Assembly: GCF_030540765.1 (NCBI RefSeq)
Contig: NZ_JAUOEL010000008.1
Coordinates: 342,140-406,139, forward strand
Origin: Flavivirga jejuensis
GTDB taxonomy: Bacteria > Bacteroidota > Bacteroidia > Flavobacteriales > Flavobacteriaceae
DNA: 64,000 nucleotides
Reading direction: 5' to 3'
Shown: positions 54,106 through 62,552 of the stretch, piece after piece
Layout of the letters: the number at the start of each line of letters is the position of its first letter
Numbering within the stretch: position 1 is the first letter of the stretch
Notes under the pieces: model-generated
Database searches by the model: none
What the model saw: the letters and a program-made list of their open reading frames with translations, nothing else
What the model was told of the DNA's origin: nothing
Made by a program: the position numbers and the translations under genes

Positions 54106-54209
54106 TAAAAAAGCTTATAATATTAACAAAGCAACCATAATTTCAACTGTTTAGATTACAAATAAAGATACGTTCTTAAAATTTAATGATTAAATAATTC
54201 ATTTTTTTC

Positions 54210-54239
54210 TTGTCTGTTTAAACTAAAAAATTATTTTTG
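54210..54239 (+). promoter_or_regulatory. Full Bacteroidota-type promoter for the DUF2795 gene
   Basis: TTG (54210-54212), a 19-bp spacer and TATTTTTG (54232-54239) match the Bacteroidota consensus TTG-N19-TAnnTTTG completely. The ATG at 54263 lies 24 bp after the -7 box, so the leader should be short. This is the cleanest promoter in the window. Confidence 0.75.
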
Positions 54240-54262
54240 CAAAAATTTAAACACAATAGAAA

Positions 54263-54484
54263 ATGTATTGGACTTTAGAATTAGCATCTTATTTAAGTGA
54301 TGCACCTTGGCCAGCAACAAAAGACGAATTAATAGATTACGCTATTAGAACGGGAGCTCCGCTAGAAGTTGTTGAGAATTTACAGTCAATTGAAGATGAA
54401 GGAGATTCTTACGATTCAATTGAAGAAATTTGGTCTGATTATCCCACAGATGAAGATTATCTCTGGAATGAAGATGAATATTAA
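54263..54484 (+). CDS. DUF2795 family protein
   Basis: A 73-aa acidic protein. MYWTLELASYLSDAPWPATK then DELIDYAIRTGAPLEVVENL fits the DUF2795 pattern: a W-P-A-T/S-K-x-E-L-I-x-Y-A core, with a hydrophobic helix and an acidic tail (DDEDYLWNEDEY-like residues near the end). The domain is common in Bacteroidota and actinomycetes but its function is unknown. Its own strong promoter upstream and terminator downstream show it is a stand-alone transcription unit, probably highly expressed. Confidence 0.88.
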   Translation: MYWTLELASYLSDAPWPATKDELIDYAIRTGAPLEVVENLQSIEDEGDSYDSIEEIWSDYPTDEDYLWNEDEY

Positions 54485-54508
54485 TAGCAAAGTATAAAGA
54501 AATAGTTA

Positions 54509-54536
54509 AAAGTCTCGATTTTGAGACTTTTTTTTT
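54509..54536 (+). terminator. Intrinsic terminator after the DUF2795 gene
   Basis: AAAGTCTC (54509-54516) and GAGACTTT (54523-54530) form a perfect 8-bp stem around a 6-nt loop, followed by a run of nine Ts. It starts 25 bp after the stop codon. Confidence 0.9.
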
Positions 54537-54569
54537 GTCTTAATATTTATAAAACATCATAACAAAATG

Positions 54570-54577
54570 TATCTTTG
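54570..54577 (+). promoter_or_regulatory. Putative -7 box upstream of secA
   Basis: TATCTTTG matches TAnnTTTG and lies 86 bp upstream of the secA ATG (54663), which implies a leader of about 80 nt. No TTG at the standard -33 spacing was seen. The leader includes a small inverted pair AGTTAC and GTAACT around 54617-54646 that could form a weak hairpin, but I cannot assign a regulatory role. Confidence 0.5.
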
Positions 54578-54662
54578 AATGCTTTACAAAAAAGCAATTA
54601 AATTAAACATAACGAAAGTTACTTATAGAATAACCCCAGGTAACTACTAAATAAAAAAAAAC

Positions 54663-57600
54663 ATGAGTTTTTTAAATTCTGTACTTAAAGTATTTGTTGG
54701 TGACAAGTCCAAACAAGACGTAAAAGCCATCTTCCCTATTGTAAATCAAGTTAAAACCTTTGAAGCTGCTTTAGAAGCCCTGTCACATGATGAATTACGT
54801 GGCAAAACAGATGAGTTTAAAGGAAAAATAGCCGAAGCTACTAAAAGTATTAATGAAAAAATAACTAATCTTTTAGAAGAAGCAGAAAACACGGAAGATA
54901 TAGACAGACGGGAAGATATTTATCAAGATATTGATAAACTAAAAGACGATGCTTACCACGCCACTGAAACGGTTTTAAACGATATCTTACCTGAAGCTTT
55001 TGCCGTTGTTAAAGAAACCGCAAAACGTTTTGTAAATAATACAAGTATTTCTGTTAATGCAAACACGTTTGATAGAGAACTATCTGGAACTAAAGAATAT
55101 GTAGTTTTAGAAGACGATAAAGCCATTTGGGCAAACTCTTGGGATGCAGCTGGAAAGCCTATCACTTGGGACATGATTCATTACGATGTACAACTTATTG
55201 GTGGTATAGCCATGCACCAGGGTAAAATTGCAGAAATGCAAACTGGTGAAGGTAAAACCTTGGTAGCCACATTACCTGTGTACTTAAATGCACTTTCTGG
55301 AAGAGGCGTTCATTTAGTTACAGTAAACGATTATCTGGCAAAACGTGATAGTGCGTGGATGGCTCCTATTTTTGAATTCCATGGTTTAAGTGTTGATTGT
55401 ATTGATTACCATCAACCAAATTCCGATGAACGTAAAAAAGCCTATAATGCCGATATTACTTATGGTACTAATAATGAATTTGGATTCGATTATCTACGTG
55501 ATAATATGGCACATTCGCCAGACGACTTAGTACAACGCCCACATAACTACGCGATTGTAGATGAGGTCGATTCTGTTTTAGTAGATGATGCCCGTACACC
55601 GTTAATCATATCTGGACCAATTCCACAAGGAGAACGTCATGAATTTACAGAGCTAAAACCTAAAGTAGATGATATTGTAAACGTACAACGTAAGTATTTA
55701 ACTGGCGTTTTAGCAGAAGCAAAAAAATTAATTAAAAGTGGTGACACAAAAGAAGGTGGTTTTCAATTACTCCGTGTATATCGTGGTATTCCTAAAAACA
55801 AAGCACTTATTAAGTTTTTAAGTGAAGAAGGTGTCAAACTACTACTTCAAAAAACTGAGAACTTCTACATGCAAGACAACAACCGTGAAATGCCTAAGGT
55901 TGATGCAGAACTCTACTATGTTATTGAAGAAAAAAACAATCAAGTTGAATTAACCGATAAAGGGATTGAATATATCTCTGGAAAAGATAATCCAGACTTT
56001 TTTATCTTACCAGAAATAGGACTTGAAATTGCTAAAATTGAAAAACAAAACCTTTCTTCAGAAGAAGAAGCAAATTTAAAAGAAGACTTATTTAAAGATT
56101 TCGGTGTAAAGTCTGAACGTATTCATACACTTAGTCAACTTTTAAAAGCCTATGCTTTATTCGAAAAAGACACCCAGTATGTGGTTATGGAGAATAAGGT
56201 CATGATTGTTGATGAGCAAACAGGTCGTATTATGGACGGTCGTCGTTATAGTGACGGATTGCACCAAGCGATTGAAGCAAAAGAAAATGTAAAAATTGAA
56301 GATGCCACCCAAACCTTTGCTACTGTAACACTTCAAAATTATTTCAGAATGTACCGAAAACTATCTGGTATGACAGGTACTGCGGTAACCGAAGCTGGTG
56401 AGTTCTGGGAAATTTATAAATTAGATGTCGTAGAAATACCTACTAACAGACCCATTGCCAGAGATGATAGAGAAGATTTGGTTTACAAAACGAAACGCGA
56501 AAAATATAACGCGGTTATAGACGAAGTAACAAAATTATCACAAGCAGGTCGCCCAGTATTAATTGGAACGACATCAGTTGAAATTAGTGAGTTATTAGGA
56601 AAAATGCTGAGCATTAGAAAAATAACACACAACGTATTAAATGCAAAACAGCATAAAAGAGAAGCAGATATTGTTGCAGAAGCAGGAAACGCAGGTCAAG
56701 TAACCATAGCAACCAATATGGCAGGTCGTGGTACCGATATTAAATTAAGTGACGAAGTAAAAGCCGCTGGTGGTTTAGCCATCGTAGGTACCGAACGTCA
56801 TGATTCTCGTCGTGTAGACAGACAGTTACGTGGTCGTGCAGGTCGTCAAGGAGATCCAGGAAGCTCGCAGTTTTATGTATCTCTAGAAGATAACTTAATG
56901 CGTTTATTTGGTAGCGAACGTATCGCCAAAATGATGGATAAAATGGGTCTTAAAGAAGGCGAAGTTATTCAACATTCTATGATTTCGAAATCCATTGAAC
57001 GTGCTCAGAAAAAAGTGGAAGAAAATCAATTTGGTGTTAGAAAGCGTTTGTTAGAATATGATGATGTTATGAATGCACAACGTGAGGTCGTTTATAAACG
57101 CCGTCACCATGCTTTATTTGGAGAACGTCTTCGTGTAGATTTGGCTAATATGATTTTTGATACTTCTGAAGGTATTGCCGAAACTAATAAAGGTGCTGGC
57201 GACTATAAAAATTTCGAGTTTGAATTAATTCGTTATTTCTCAATGAATTCTCCTATTTCTGAAGAAGAGTTCAATAAACTATCTGCTCAAGAAATTACGT
57301 CTAAAATATACAAAGCAGCTTTCGAGCATTACAGAGAAAAAATGACACGTAATGCAGATATTGCATTTCCTGTTATTAAAAATGTATATGAAACCCAACG
57401 TGATAAATTTAAACGTATCGTTGTACCATTTACAGATGGTATTAAAAGTTTAAATGTGGTTACCGATCTTGAAAAAGCTTACCAAACCAATGGTAAACAA
57501 TTAATCACCGATTTTGAAAAAAATATCACACTTGCTATTATTGATGATGCTTGGAAAACGCATTTACGTAAAATGGATGAGTTAAAACAATCGGTACAAT

Positions 57601-58016
57601 TAGCAGTACACGAACAAAAAGACCCACTACTTATCTATAAGTTTGAGTCGTTTGAGTTGTTTAAAGACATGATCGATCAAGTAAATAAAGAAGTTATCTC
57701 ATTCTTATTTAAAGGAGAATTACCTCAAGAAACTCAAAATACCATTCAAGAAGCGCGCACTCGTAAACGGGAAAATTTGAATACTCAAAAAGAGGAAATT
57801 CCTAATTTAGATGAACGTTCTGCCCAAAATAGAGCTGCAGGAAACACGCAACGTCAACAAGAAGTAATAGAAACTATTGTTCGCGATAAACCAAAAATTG
57901 GACGTAACGATCGTGTTACTATAAAACATGTTATGAATGGAGAAAACAAAACGCTTAAATATAAACAAGCAGAACCATTAATAGCCAAAGGCGAATGGGT
58001 GTTGGTTGAAGAATAA
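54663..58016 (+). CDS. secA: Preprotein translocase ATPase SecA
   Basis: A 1117-aa SecA, the long form usual in Bacteroidota (E. coli 901 aa). Motifs: AEMQTGEGKTLVATLPVYLN (Walker A), AIVDEVDSVLVDDARTPLII (DEAD box), GTTSVEISELLGKMLS, QVTIATNMAGRGTDIKLSDE, VGTERHDSRRVDRQLRGRAG and RQGDPGSSQFYVSLEDNLMR (helicase motifs), and the helical scaffold region. Large inserted charged segments lie near residues 55-120 and 340-480. The C-terminus ends KHVMNGENKTLKYKQAEPLI with no Cys-rich zinc-binding tail. It drives Sec-dependent export. Terminator follows at 58048. Confidence 0.98.
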   Translation: MSFLNSVLKVFVGDKSKQDVKAIFPIVNQVKTFEAALEALSHDELRGKTDEFKGKIAEATKSINEKITNLLEEAENTEDIDRREDIYQDIDKLKDDAYHATETVLNDILPEAFAVVKETAKRFVNNTSISVNANTFDRELSGTKEYVVLEDDKAIWANSWDAAGKPITWDMIHYDVQLIGGIAMHQGKIAEMQTGEGKTLVATLPVYLNALSGRGVHLVTVNDYLAKRDSAWMAPIFEFHGLSVDCIDYHQPNSDERKKAYNADITYGTNNEFGFDYLRDNMAHSPDDLVQRPHNYAIVDEVDSVLVDDARTPLIISGPIPQGERHEFTELKPKVDDIVNVQRKYLTGVLAEAKKLIKSGDTKEGGFQLLRVYRGIPKNKALIKFLSEEGVKLLLQKTENFYMQDNNREMPKVDAELYYVIEEKNNQVELTDKGIEYISGKDNPDFFILPEIGLEIAKIEKQNLSSEEEANLKEDLFKDFGVKSERIHTLSQLLKAYALFEKDTQYVVMENKVMIVDEQTGRIMDGRRYSDGLHQAIEAKENVKIEDATQTFATVTLQNYFRMYRKLSGMTGTAVTEAGEFWEIYKLDVVEIPTNRPIARDDREDLVYKTKREKYNAVIDEVTKLSQAGRPVLIGTTSVEISELLGKMLSIRKITHNVLNAKQHKREADIVAEAGNAGQVTIATNMAGRGTDIKLSDEVKAAGGLAIVGTERHDSRRVDRQLRGRAGRQGDPGSSQFYVSLEDNLMRLFGSERIAKMMDKMGLKEGEVIQHSMISKSIERAQKKVEENQFGVRKRLLEYDDVMNAQREVVYKRRHHALFGERLRVDLANMIFDTSEGIAETNKGAGDYKNFEFELIRYFSMNSPISEEEFNKLSAQEITSKIYKAAFEHYREKMTRNADIAFPVIKNVYETQRDKFKRIVVPFTDGIKSLNVVTDLEKAYQTNGKQLITDFEKNITLAIIDDAWKTHLRKMDELKQSVQLAVHEQKDPLLIYKFESFELFKDMIDQVNKEVISFLFKGELPQETQNTIQEARTRKRENLNTQKEEIPNLDERSAQNRAAGNTQRQQEVIETIVRDKPKIGRNDRVTIKHVMNGENKTLKYKQAEPLIAKGEWVLVEE

Positions 58017-58047
58017 ATCACCACAAAACTTTAACAAATCATAATTA

Positions 58048-58077
58048 AAACCATCATTTTTCAATGATGGTTTTTTT
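58048..58077 (+). terminator. Intrinsic terminator after secA
   Basis: AAACCATCA (58048-58056) and TGATGGTTT (58065-58073) form a perfect 9-bp stem with an 8-nt loop, followed by seven Ts. It begins 32 bp after the secA stop. It also contains the in-frame ATG 58064 of the next frame, supporting the later start used for that gene. Confidence 0.93.
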
Positions 58078-58111
58078 ATACTTTAGCACAAACTCTAAAA
58101 CGAATCTACTA

Positions 58112-59926
58112 ATGAGAATAAAAACCCTTTTACTCTCAGCTTTTGTTGTCTTTATTTTTAACTGTAAAGAAAACAAAGCTGAAGCTATTGAAACTATCAA
58201 AATAAATACTGAAGAAGTCACTCGTTTTAATACTTGGTTGAACAAAGTCTATGAACGAAACTTAGTAAGCTCCCCTCAAAATTTAACCAGAAGAGGACGA
58301 AAGGACAGACAAAGTGAATTAAATGATTTATCTGATGCATTTGCATTAAAACAGATTGAGTTTGCAAAACAAGATTTAGAAGATTTATTAAGTTTTGACA
58401 CCTCTAAACTTGATGCAGATAGTAATCTATCCTATAAATTATTTAAACGACAATTAGAGCGTAAAATAAAATATGCTAAATATCGTCACTACACCTATCC
58501 AGTAAATCAAATGCGCGGGACACATTCAAGCCTACCCGCATTTATGATAAATATGCATAAAGTTGAAAACAAAACTGACGCACTAGCTTACATAAGTAGA
58601 TTAAATGCTGTAAAACCTATGTTTGATCAGCTCATTGACAATTTAAAGATTAGAGCAGAAAAAAATATTATAGCGCCTAAGTTTGTATTTAAGCACGTAT
58701 TAGACGATTGTAATAACATATTAGGAGATCCTAATAATCTAAACGAGAATATTTTTATAAAAGACTTCAGCAAAAAACTAGAAAGCATTGACCTAACAGA
58801 GAATGAAAAAAACGATCTCTTAAAAAATGCAAAAACAGCTATTAAAACATCTGTGCATATAGCCTACACAAATTTGATAAATTATGTATCTATTTTAGAA
58901 AAACAAGCAATAGCAGATGCAGGCGTATGGAAATTTGATGATGGTAATAACTTCTACAGTTACAGATTAGAAGAAATAACAACAACGACTCTTACCAGTG
59001 ATTCTATTCACAAAATAGGACTAACAGAAGTAGAACGAATTCATAATGAAATGAATGCCATTATGGATCGTTTAAACTTTAAAGGAAGTTTACAGGACTT
59101 TTTTAAGTTCATGAAGCATGACAAACAGTTTTATTACTCCGATACCCAAGAAGGAAAAGATAAAATGCTTTTAGGGTATCAAGCCATCATAGACAGTATG
59201 GAATCTAGATTAGACGAAGTATTTTATACAAAACCAAAAGCAAGAATGCAAGTTAAGGCAGTAGAAACATGGCGTGAGAAATCGGCAGGAAAAGCATTTT
59301 ACCAAAGAGGCACACCAGACGGTTCTCGTAAAGGAACATTTTACGCTAACCTATATAAAATGGCAGACATGCCTACTTACGAAATGGAAGCATTAGCGTA
59401 TCACGAAGGCATACCAGGACACCATATGCAAGGCAGTATTTCTCAAGAATTAACAAATTTACCAGAGTTTAGAAAATATAGTAGTTACACTGCTTATAGC
59501 GAAGGATGGGGATTATACTGCGAATTTTTACCAAAAGAAATGGGATTTTATGAAGATCCGTATTCAGATTTTGGCAGATTAGCTATGGAAATATGGCGAG
59601 CATGCAGACTGGTAGTCGATACTGGTATACATGAAAAAAAATGGACCAGAGAACAAGCTATCAAGTATTTAACAGACAATACACCAAGCTCTGTAAATGC
59701 TTGCACAAAAGCGATAGAACGCTATATAGTTATGCCAGGGCAAGCTACAGCCTATAAAATAGGTATGCTACATATTTTAAAAATGAGAAAAAAAGCAAAA
59801 AAGGCGTTAAAAGAAGAGTTCGATATAAGAAAATTTCATGATATCTTTTTACGCTCGGGGGCTGTACCTCTTAGTATTTTTGAAGCACAAATTGACAATT
59901 GGATTTTAGCCAACAAAAACAAATAA
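58112..59926 (+). CDS. DUF885 family lipoprotein, predicted metallopeptidase
   Basis: Starting at ATG 58112 the protein has a lipoprotein signal (MRIKTLLLSAFVVFIFNC; lipobox with Cys18). The mature part matches the DUF885 family: YPVNQMRGTHSSLPAFMINM, GTPDGSRKGTFYANLYKMAD, the zinc-site motif YHEGIPGHHMQGSISQELT (H431-E432-x-x-P-G-H-H numbering from this start), and YTAYSEGWGLYCEFLPKEMG with the downstream glutamate. These are thought to be zinc carboxypeptidase-like enzymes. The longer frame from ATG 58064 would start inside the terminator stem. Probably located in the outer or inner membrane facing the periplasm. Confidence 0.85.
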   Translation: MRIKTLLLSAFVVFIFNCKENKAEAIETIKINTEEVTRFNTWLNKVYERNLVSSPQNLTRRGRKDRQSELNDLSDAFALKQIEFAKQDLEDLLSFDTSKLDADSNLSYKLFKRQLERKIKYAKYRHYTYPVNQMRGTHSSLPAFMINMHKVENKTDALAYISRLNAVKPMFDQLIDNLKIRAEKNIIAPKFVFKHVLDDCNNILGDPNNLNENIFIKDFSKKLESIDLTENEKNDLLKNAKTAIKTSVHIAYTNLINYVSILEKQAIADAGVWKFDDGNNFYSYRLEEITTTTLTSDSIHKIGLTEVERIHNEMNAIMDRLNFKGSLQDFFKFMKHDKQFYYSDTQEGKDKMLLGYQAIIDSMESRLDEVFYTKPKARMQVKAVETWREKSAGKAFYQRGTPDGSRKGTFYANLYKMADMPTYEMEALAYHEGIPGHHMQGSISQELTNLPEFRKYSSYTAYSEGWGLYCEFLPKEMGFYEDPYSDFGRLAMEIWRACRLVVDTGIHEKKWTREQAIKYLTDNTPSSVNACTKAIERYIVMPGQATAYKIGMLHILKMRKKAKKALKEEFDIRKFHDIFLRSGAVPLSIFEAQIDNWILANKNK

Positions 59927-60227
59927 TCTTAATAAAATCAAAATCCTGTCTTTTAGTTTTACTTAAAATAAACTTAGATAGTGATTCCAGAATATAAGAA
60001 TCCTGATAGAAAACTATCAGGATTTTTTTATGCGATAATTTCAATAGAATTGAATTTACGCAATAAAAAAATGATGATTTAATCAAAAAAGTGAATGCTT
60101 TTCAAAAAGCAATATATTTTATCATATTCGGAATTAACAAACGCCTTAATTCACTATCTTCCTGTTTTTTGCGTAAAAAAAAGCGAAATAATCATTATAT
60201 AATAAAAATCAACCAAAAGAATAACCA
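59927..60227. other. Intergenic region with terminator, no other gene seen
   Basis: A 301-bp spacer between the DUF885 and amtB genes. It holds the terminator at 59999-60029 and a small palindrome TGCTTTTCAAAAAGCA at 60096-60111. It must contain the amtB promoter, but no TAnnTTTG with proper spacing was found; an NtrC or sigma-54 type site was also not recognised. The AT-rich stretch has no convincing small ORF. Confidence 0.5.
59999..60029 (+). terminator. Intrinsic terminator after the DUF885 gene
   Basis: AATCCTGATA (59999-60008) and TATCAGGATT (60015-60024) form a perfect 10-bp stem with a 6-nt loop, followed by a T-run. It lies 73 bp after the stop codon at 59926. Confidence 0.92.
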
Positions 60228-61481
60228 ATGGAAGAAGTCACAACCATAGCTCTCGAACAAGCAGAAATTATTAATGCAATTGATACCGTTTGGGTGGCTA
60301 TTTGCGCCGCTATCATATTTTTAATGGAAGGTGGTTTTGCCCTTTTAGAAGCTGGGTTTGTAAGAGCAAAAAACACTATGAGTATTATTGCTAAAGTCAT
60401 TATAGATATCACCTTTGGAGGTATTGCATTTTATTTAGTTGGTTTTGGTATAGCCTATGGAAATTCTAATGGATGGTTTGCTTTTGATACGGGCATAACG
60501 ACCAAAGATCTAGGCTTAGGCCTTACCGTCTCAAATAAATTATTTTGGTTTATCCAACTAGGATTTGCCATTGCAGCCATATCTATTGTTTCTGGTGCTG
60601 TTGCAGAACGTATGAAAGTGTGGAGCTACGCACTATTTGTATTTATCTTTTGTGCTGTAATGTACCCTTTAGTAGCAAACTGGGTCTGGAATCCAGATGG
60701 TTGGTTAGCCGTTAGAGGCTTTAACGATTTTGCTGGTTCATCGGCAGTGCATGCTATGGGTGGTTTTGCTGCGCTCGCCTCTGCTATTGTACTAGGGCCT
60801 CGTATTGGTAAATATCAAGCAAATGGTATGCTTAATCCTATTCCAGGTCACAATTTACCATTAGCAGCCGTAGGAGGTTTTATTTTATGGTTTGGATGGT
60901 TTGGGTTTAACCCTGGCTCTACACTATCTGCTGTAGGGAATTGGGAGTTAATAGGTACTGTAATCACAAATACCTTTTTAGCATCTGCAGCTGGCGGAAT
61001 TGCCACAATGGTTTACACGTATTTTAAATACGGACAAATTGATATTACCATGACCATTAATGGCGTATTAGCTGGACTGGTTGCCGTTACTGCTGGATGT
61101 AATGTTGTAGACTCCAACTCGGCTATTATCATTGGACTAATCGCAGGTGTTATAGTCGATATTGCTGTTATATTCTTTGACAAAATTAAAATTGACGACC
61201 CGGTAGGAGCTATAGCTGTACATGGTGTAAATGGATTGTTCGGAACCATAGCTGTTGGATTATTTGCTTCAGAAAAGGGTCTTTTCTTCGGTGGTGGAAG
61301 CGATTTGCTTATAACGCAAGCATTAGGTGTATTAGCTATTGGTTCTTTTTCTTTTTTAGTTACTTTTATAATCATGATAATCATGAAAAAAACCATCGGT
61401 ATTCGAGTATCCCGTATAGAAGAAACTGCTGGTATAGATGCCGTATCATTTGGTGTAGAAGCTTACTCAACATTCGAATAA
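60228..61481 (+). CDS. amtB: Ammonium transporter AmtB
   Basis: A 417-aa ammonium channel with about eleven transmembrane helices. DTVWVAICAAIIFLMEGGFA then LLEAGFVRAKNTMSIIAKVI is the conserved N-terminal Amt signature. The twin pore histidines are visible in SSAVHAMGGFAALASAIVLG (equivalent to H168) and AVHGVNGLFGTIAVGLFASE (H318). The phenylalanine gate and periplasmic Trp-rich loop (NWVWNPDGWLAVRGFNDF) are also present. It lets ammonium (as ammonia with proton) into the cell. A PII gene follows 38 bp later, the classic amtB-glnK pairing, in which PII blocks the channel when nitrogen is ample. Confidence 0.96.
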   Translation: MEEVTTIALEQAEIINAIDTVWVAICAAIIFLMEGGFALLEAGFVRAKNTMSIIAKVIIDITFGGIAFYLVGFGIAYGNSNGWFAFDTGITTKDLGLGLTVSNKLFWFIQLGFAIAAISIVSGAVAERMKVWSYALFVFIFCAVMYPLVANWVWNPDGWLAVRGFNDFAGSSAVHAMGGFAALASAIVLGPRIGKYQANGMLNPIPGHNLPLAAVGGFILWFGWFGFNPGSTLSAVGNWELIGTVITNTFLASAAGGIATMVYTYFKYGQIDITMTINGVLAGLVAVTAGCNVVDSNSAIIIGLIAGVIVDIAVIFFDKIKIDDPVGAIAVHGVNGLFGTIAVGLFASEKGLFFGGGSDLLITQALGVLAIGSFSFLVTFIIMIIMKKTIGIRVSRIEETAGIDAVSFGVEAYSTFE

Positions 61482-61519
61482 CCTAACTTAAATAAAAACA
61501 TTAAACATATTATATTCTC

Positions 61520-61861
61520 ATGAAAAAAGTAGAAGCTATAATAAGACCGTCAAAATTAAAAGCAGTACAAAAAGGATTAAAAGATGCAGGTATCCCTTGC
61601 CTTACTGTGATTCCTGTAAAAGGGTCTGGATTACAAAAAAGCTATTCCGAACGCTACCGTGGTACAGAACAATCTATGATACTGCATACGCGTATTATGA
61701 TCATGTGTATAGTAAGTGATTCTAATTTAGATACATGTATTGATACGATATTAGATAATTCATCAGAAGGTCAGGTTGGTGATGGAAAAATCTTTATTTA
61801 CGATGTACAAGATGCTATAAGAATTAGAACCAGAACCAGAGGTAAAGAGGCTATTATATAA
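61520..61861 (+). CDS. glnK: PII nitrogen-regulatory protein lacking the uridylylated tyrosine
   Basis: A 113-aa PII family protein with conserved core KVEAIIRPSKLKAVQKGLKD, Q39, GDGKIFIYDVQDAIRIRTRT (ATP-binding C-loop) and the T-loop with Y46 and RGTE (47-50). The residue at position 51, Tyr in GlnB/GlnK (uridylylated), is Gln here, and F52 is Ser; the usual VDFLPK continuation is replaced by MILHTRI. It probably still forms a trimer and binds 2-oxoglutarate and ATP/ADP, but cannot be uridylylated at this position. Pairing with amtB suggests it gates the channel. Assigned as GlnK-type by context only. Confidence 0.9.
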   Translation: MKKVEAIIRPSKLKAVQKGLKDAGIPCLTVIPVKGSGLQKSYSERYRGTEQSMILHTRIMIMCIVSDSNLDTCIDTILDNSSEGQVGDGKIFIYDVQDAIRIRTRTRGKEAII

Positions 61862-61919
61862 TTCTATTTTTTGTACTTTCGTTTAACAGATTCTTCTAAG
61901 TGACTAAAATTAAAATTCT

Positions 61920-62438
61920 ATGAAACAAATAAAATGGTTTGATAGGACATTTGAATTCTCATCCAAACAGAATATTTTCCCATCCATTATCGAAAGACTT
62001 GAAGGCACCTCTATCCTACTCAATCATAAAATTAATCAAATACCAGCAGAACATTTAGCTGTAAAACTTGAAGGAAAATGGTCTATTCAAGAAAACATAG
62101 GACATTTAATTGATCTGGAACCGCTTTGGCAAGGTAGGCTTGAAGATATTTTAAATGGAACAGAATACATGAGAGTTACAGATTTGGAAAATCAAAAAAC
62201 AAATTTAGCAAATCATAATAAAAAAGAAATAAACGAATTATTAAAAGACTTCGTAAATCTTAGACAAAAAACCTTAAACAGTCTCATTGAGCTTAATGAA
62301 ACGGATATCTATAAATATGCATTACATCCAAGATTAAAGACACCTATGAGGATAATGGATTTATTTCTTTTTGTAGCTGAACATGACGACCACCATATGG
62401 CGAGAATTAGTGAACTAAATACGCTACTTGGCAGATAA
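61920..62438 (+). CDS. DinB-family protein
   Basis: A 172-aa protein of the DinB-like superfamily (four-helix bundle with a three-histidine metal site). WSIQENIGHLIDLEPLWQGR gives the first histidine and LFVAEHDDHHMARISELNTL the C-terminal H-x3-H pair (HDDHH). IRLEGTSILLNHKINQIP-type residues near the N-terminus fit the bundle start. Many members are thiol-dependent (YfiT/bacillithiol-type) transferases or DNA-damage-induced proteins, but the substrate here is unknown. It stands 58 bp after the PII gene without a clear terminator between, and is followed by its own spacer. Confidence 0.85.
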   Translation: MKQIKWFDRTFEFSSKQNIFPSIIERLEGTSILLNHKINQIPAEHLAVKLEGKWSIQENIGHLIDLEPLWQGRLEDILNGTEYMRVTDLENQKTNLANHNKKEINELLKDFVNLRQKTLNSLIELNETDIYKYALHPRLKTPMRIMDLFLFVAEHDDHHMARISELNTLLGR

Positions 62439-62503
62439 TAGAAAATCCTGATAATTCATATTAAGCTTCTATTCAATTATTTTATCTTAGTGTATCTATA
62501 ATG

Positions 62504-62535
62504 GATATATAGTTAATATTAACTATATATCTTTG
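62504..62535 (+). promoter_or_regulatory. 28-bp perfect palindrome overlapping a -7 box
   Basis: Positions 62504-62531 form a perfect 28-bp palindrome with half-site GATATATAGTTAAT, centred between 62517 and 62518. Its right arm runs straight into TATCTTTG (62528-62535), a perfect TAnnTTTG -7 box, 18 bp before the ATG at 62553. Such overlap is a natural repressor operator layout. It could also form an RNA hairpin but has no T-run after it, so I do not read it as a terminator. Confidence 0.6.
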
Positions 62536-62552
62536 TTGCCAACAATGCCGAA

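Noticed and set aside
58064..58111. Upstream ATG extension of the DUF885 gene
   Set aside because: The ATG lies inside the secA terminator stem; the later ATG gives a proper lipoprotein signal peptide.
58054..58245. 63-aa ORF on the minus strand at the secA terminator
   Set aside because: It overlaps the terminator hairpin and the start of the DUF885 lipoprotein gene and has no recognisable feature.
60096..60111. Palindrome TGCTTTTCAAAAAGCA before amtB
   Set aside because: Short, AT-rich and without an adjacent promoter element; could be chance, so not called an operator.
61013..61396. 127-aa ORF opposite amtB
   Set aside because: Lies wholly within amtB, whose pore histidines and helices are intact; low-complexity proline/threonine-rich translation.
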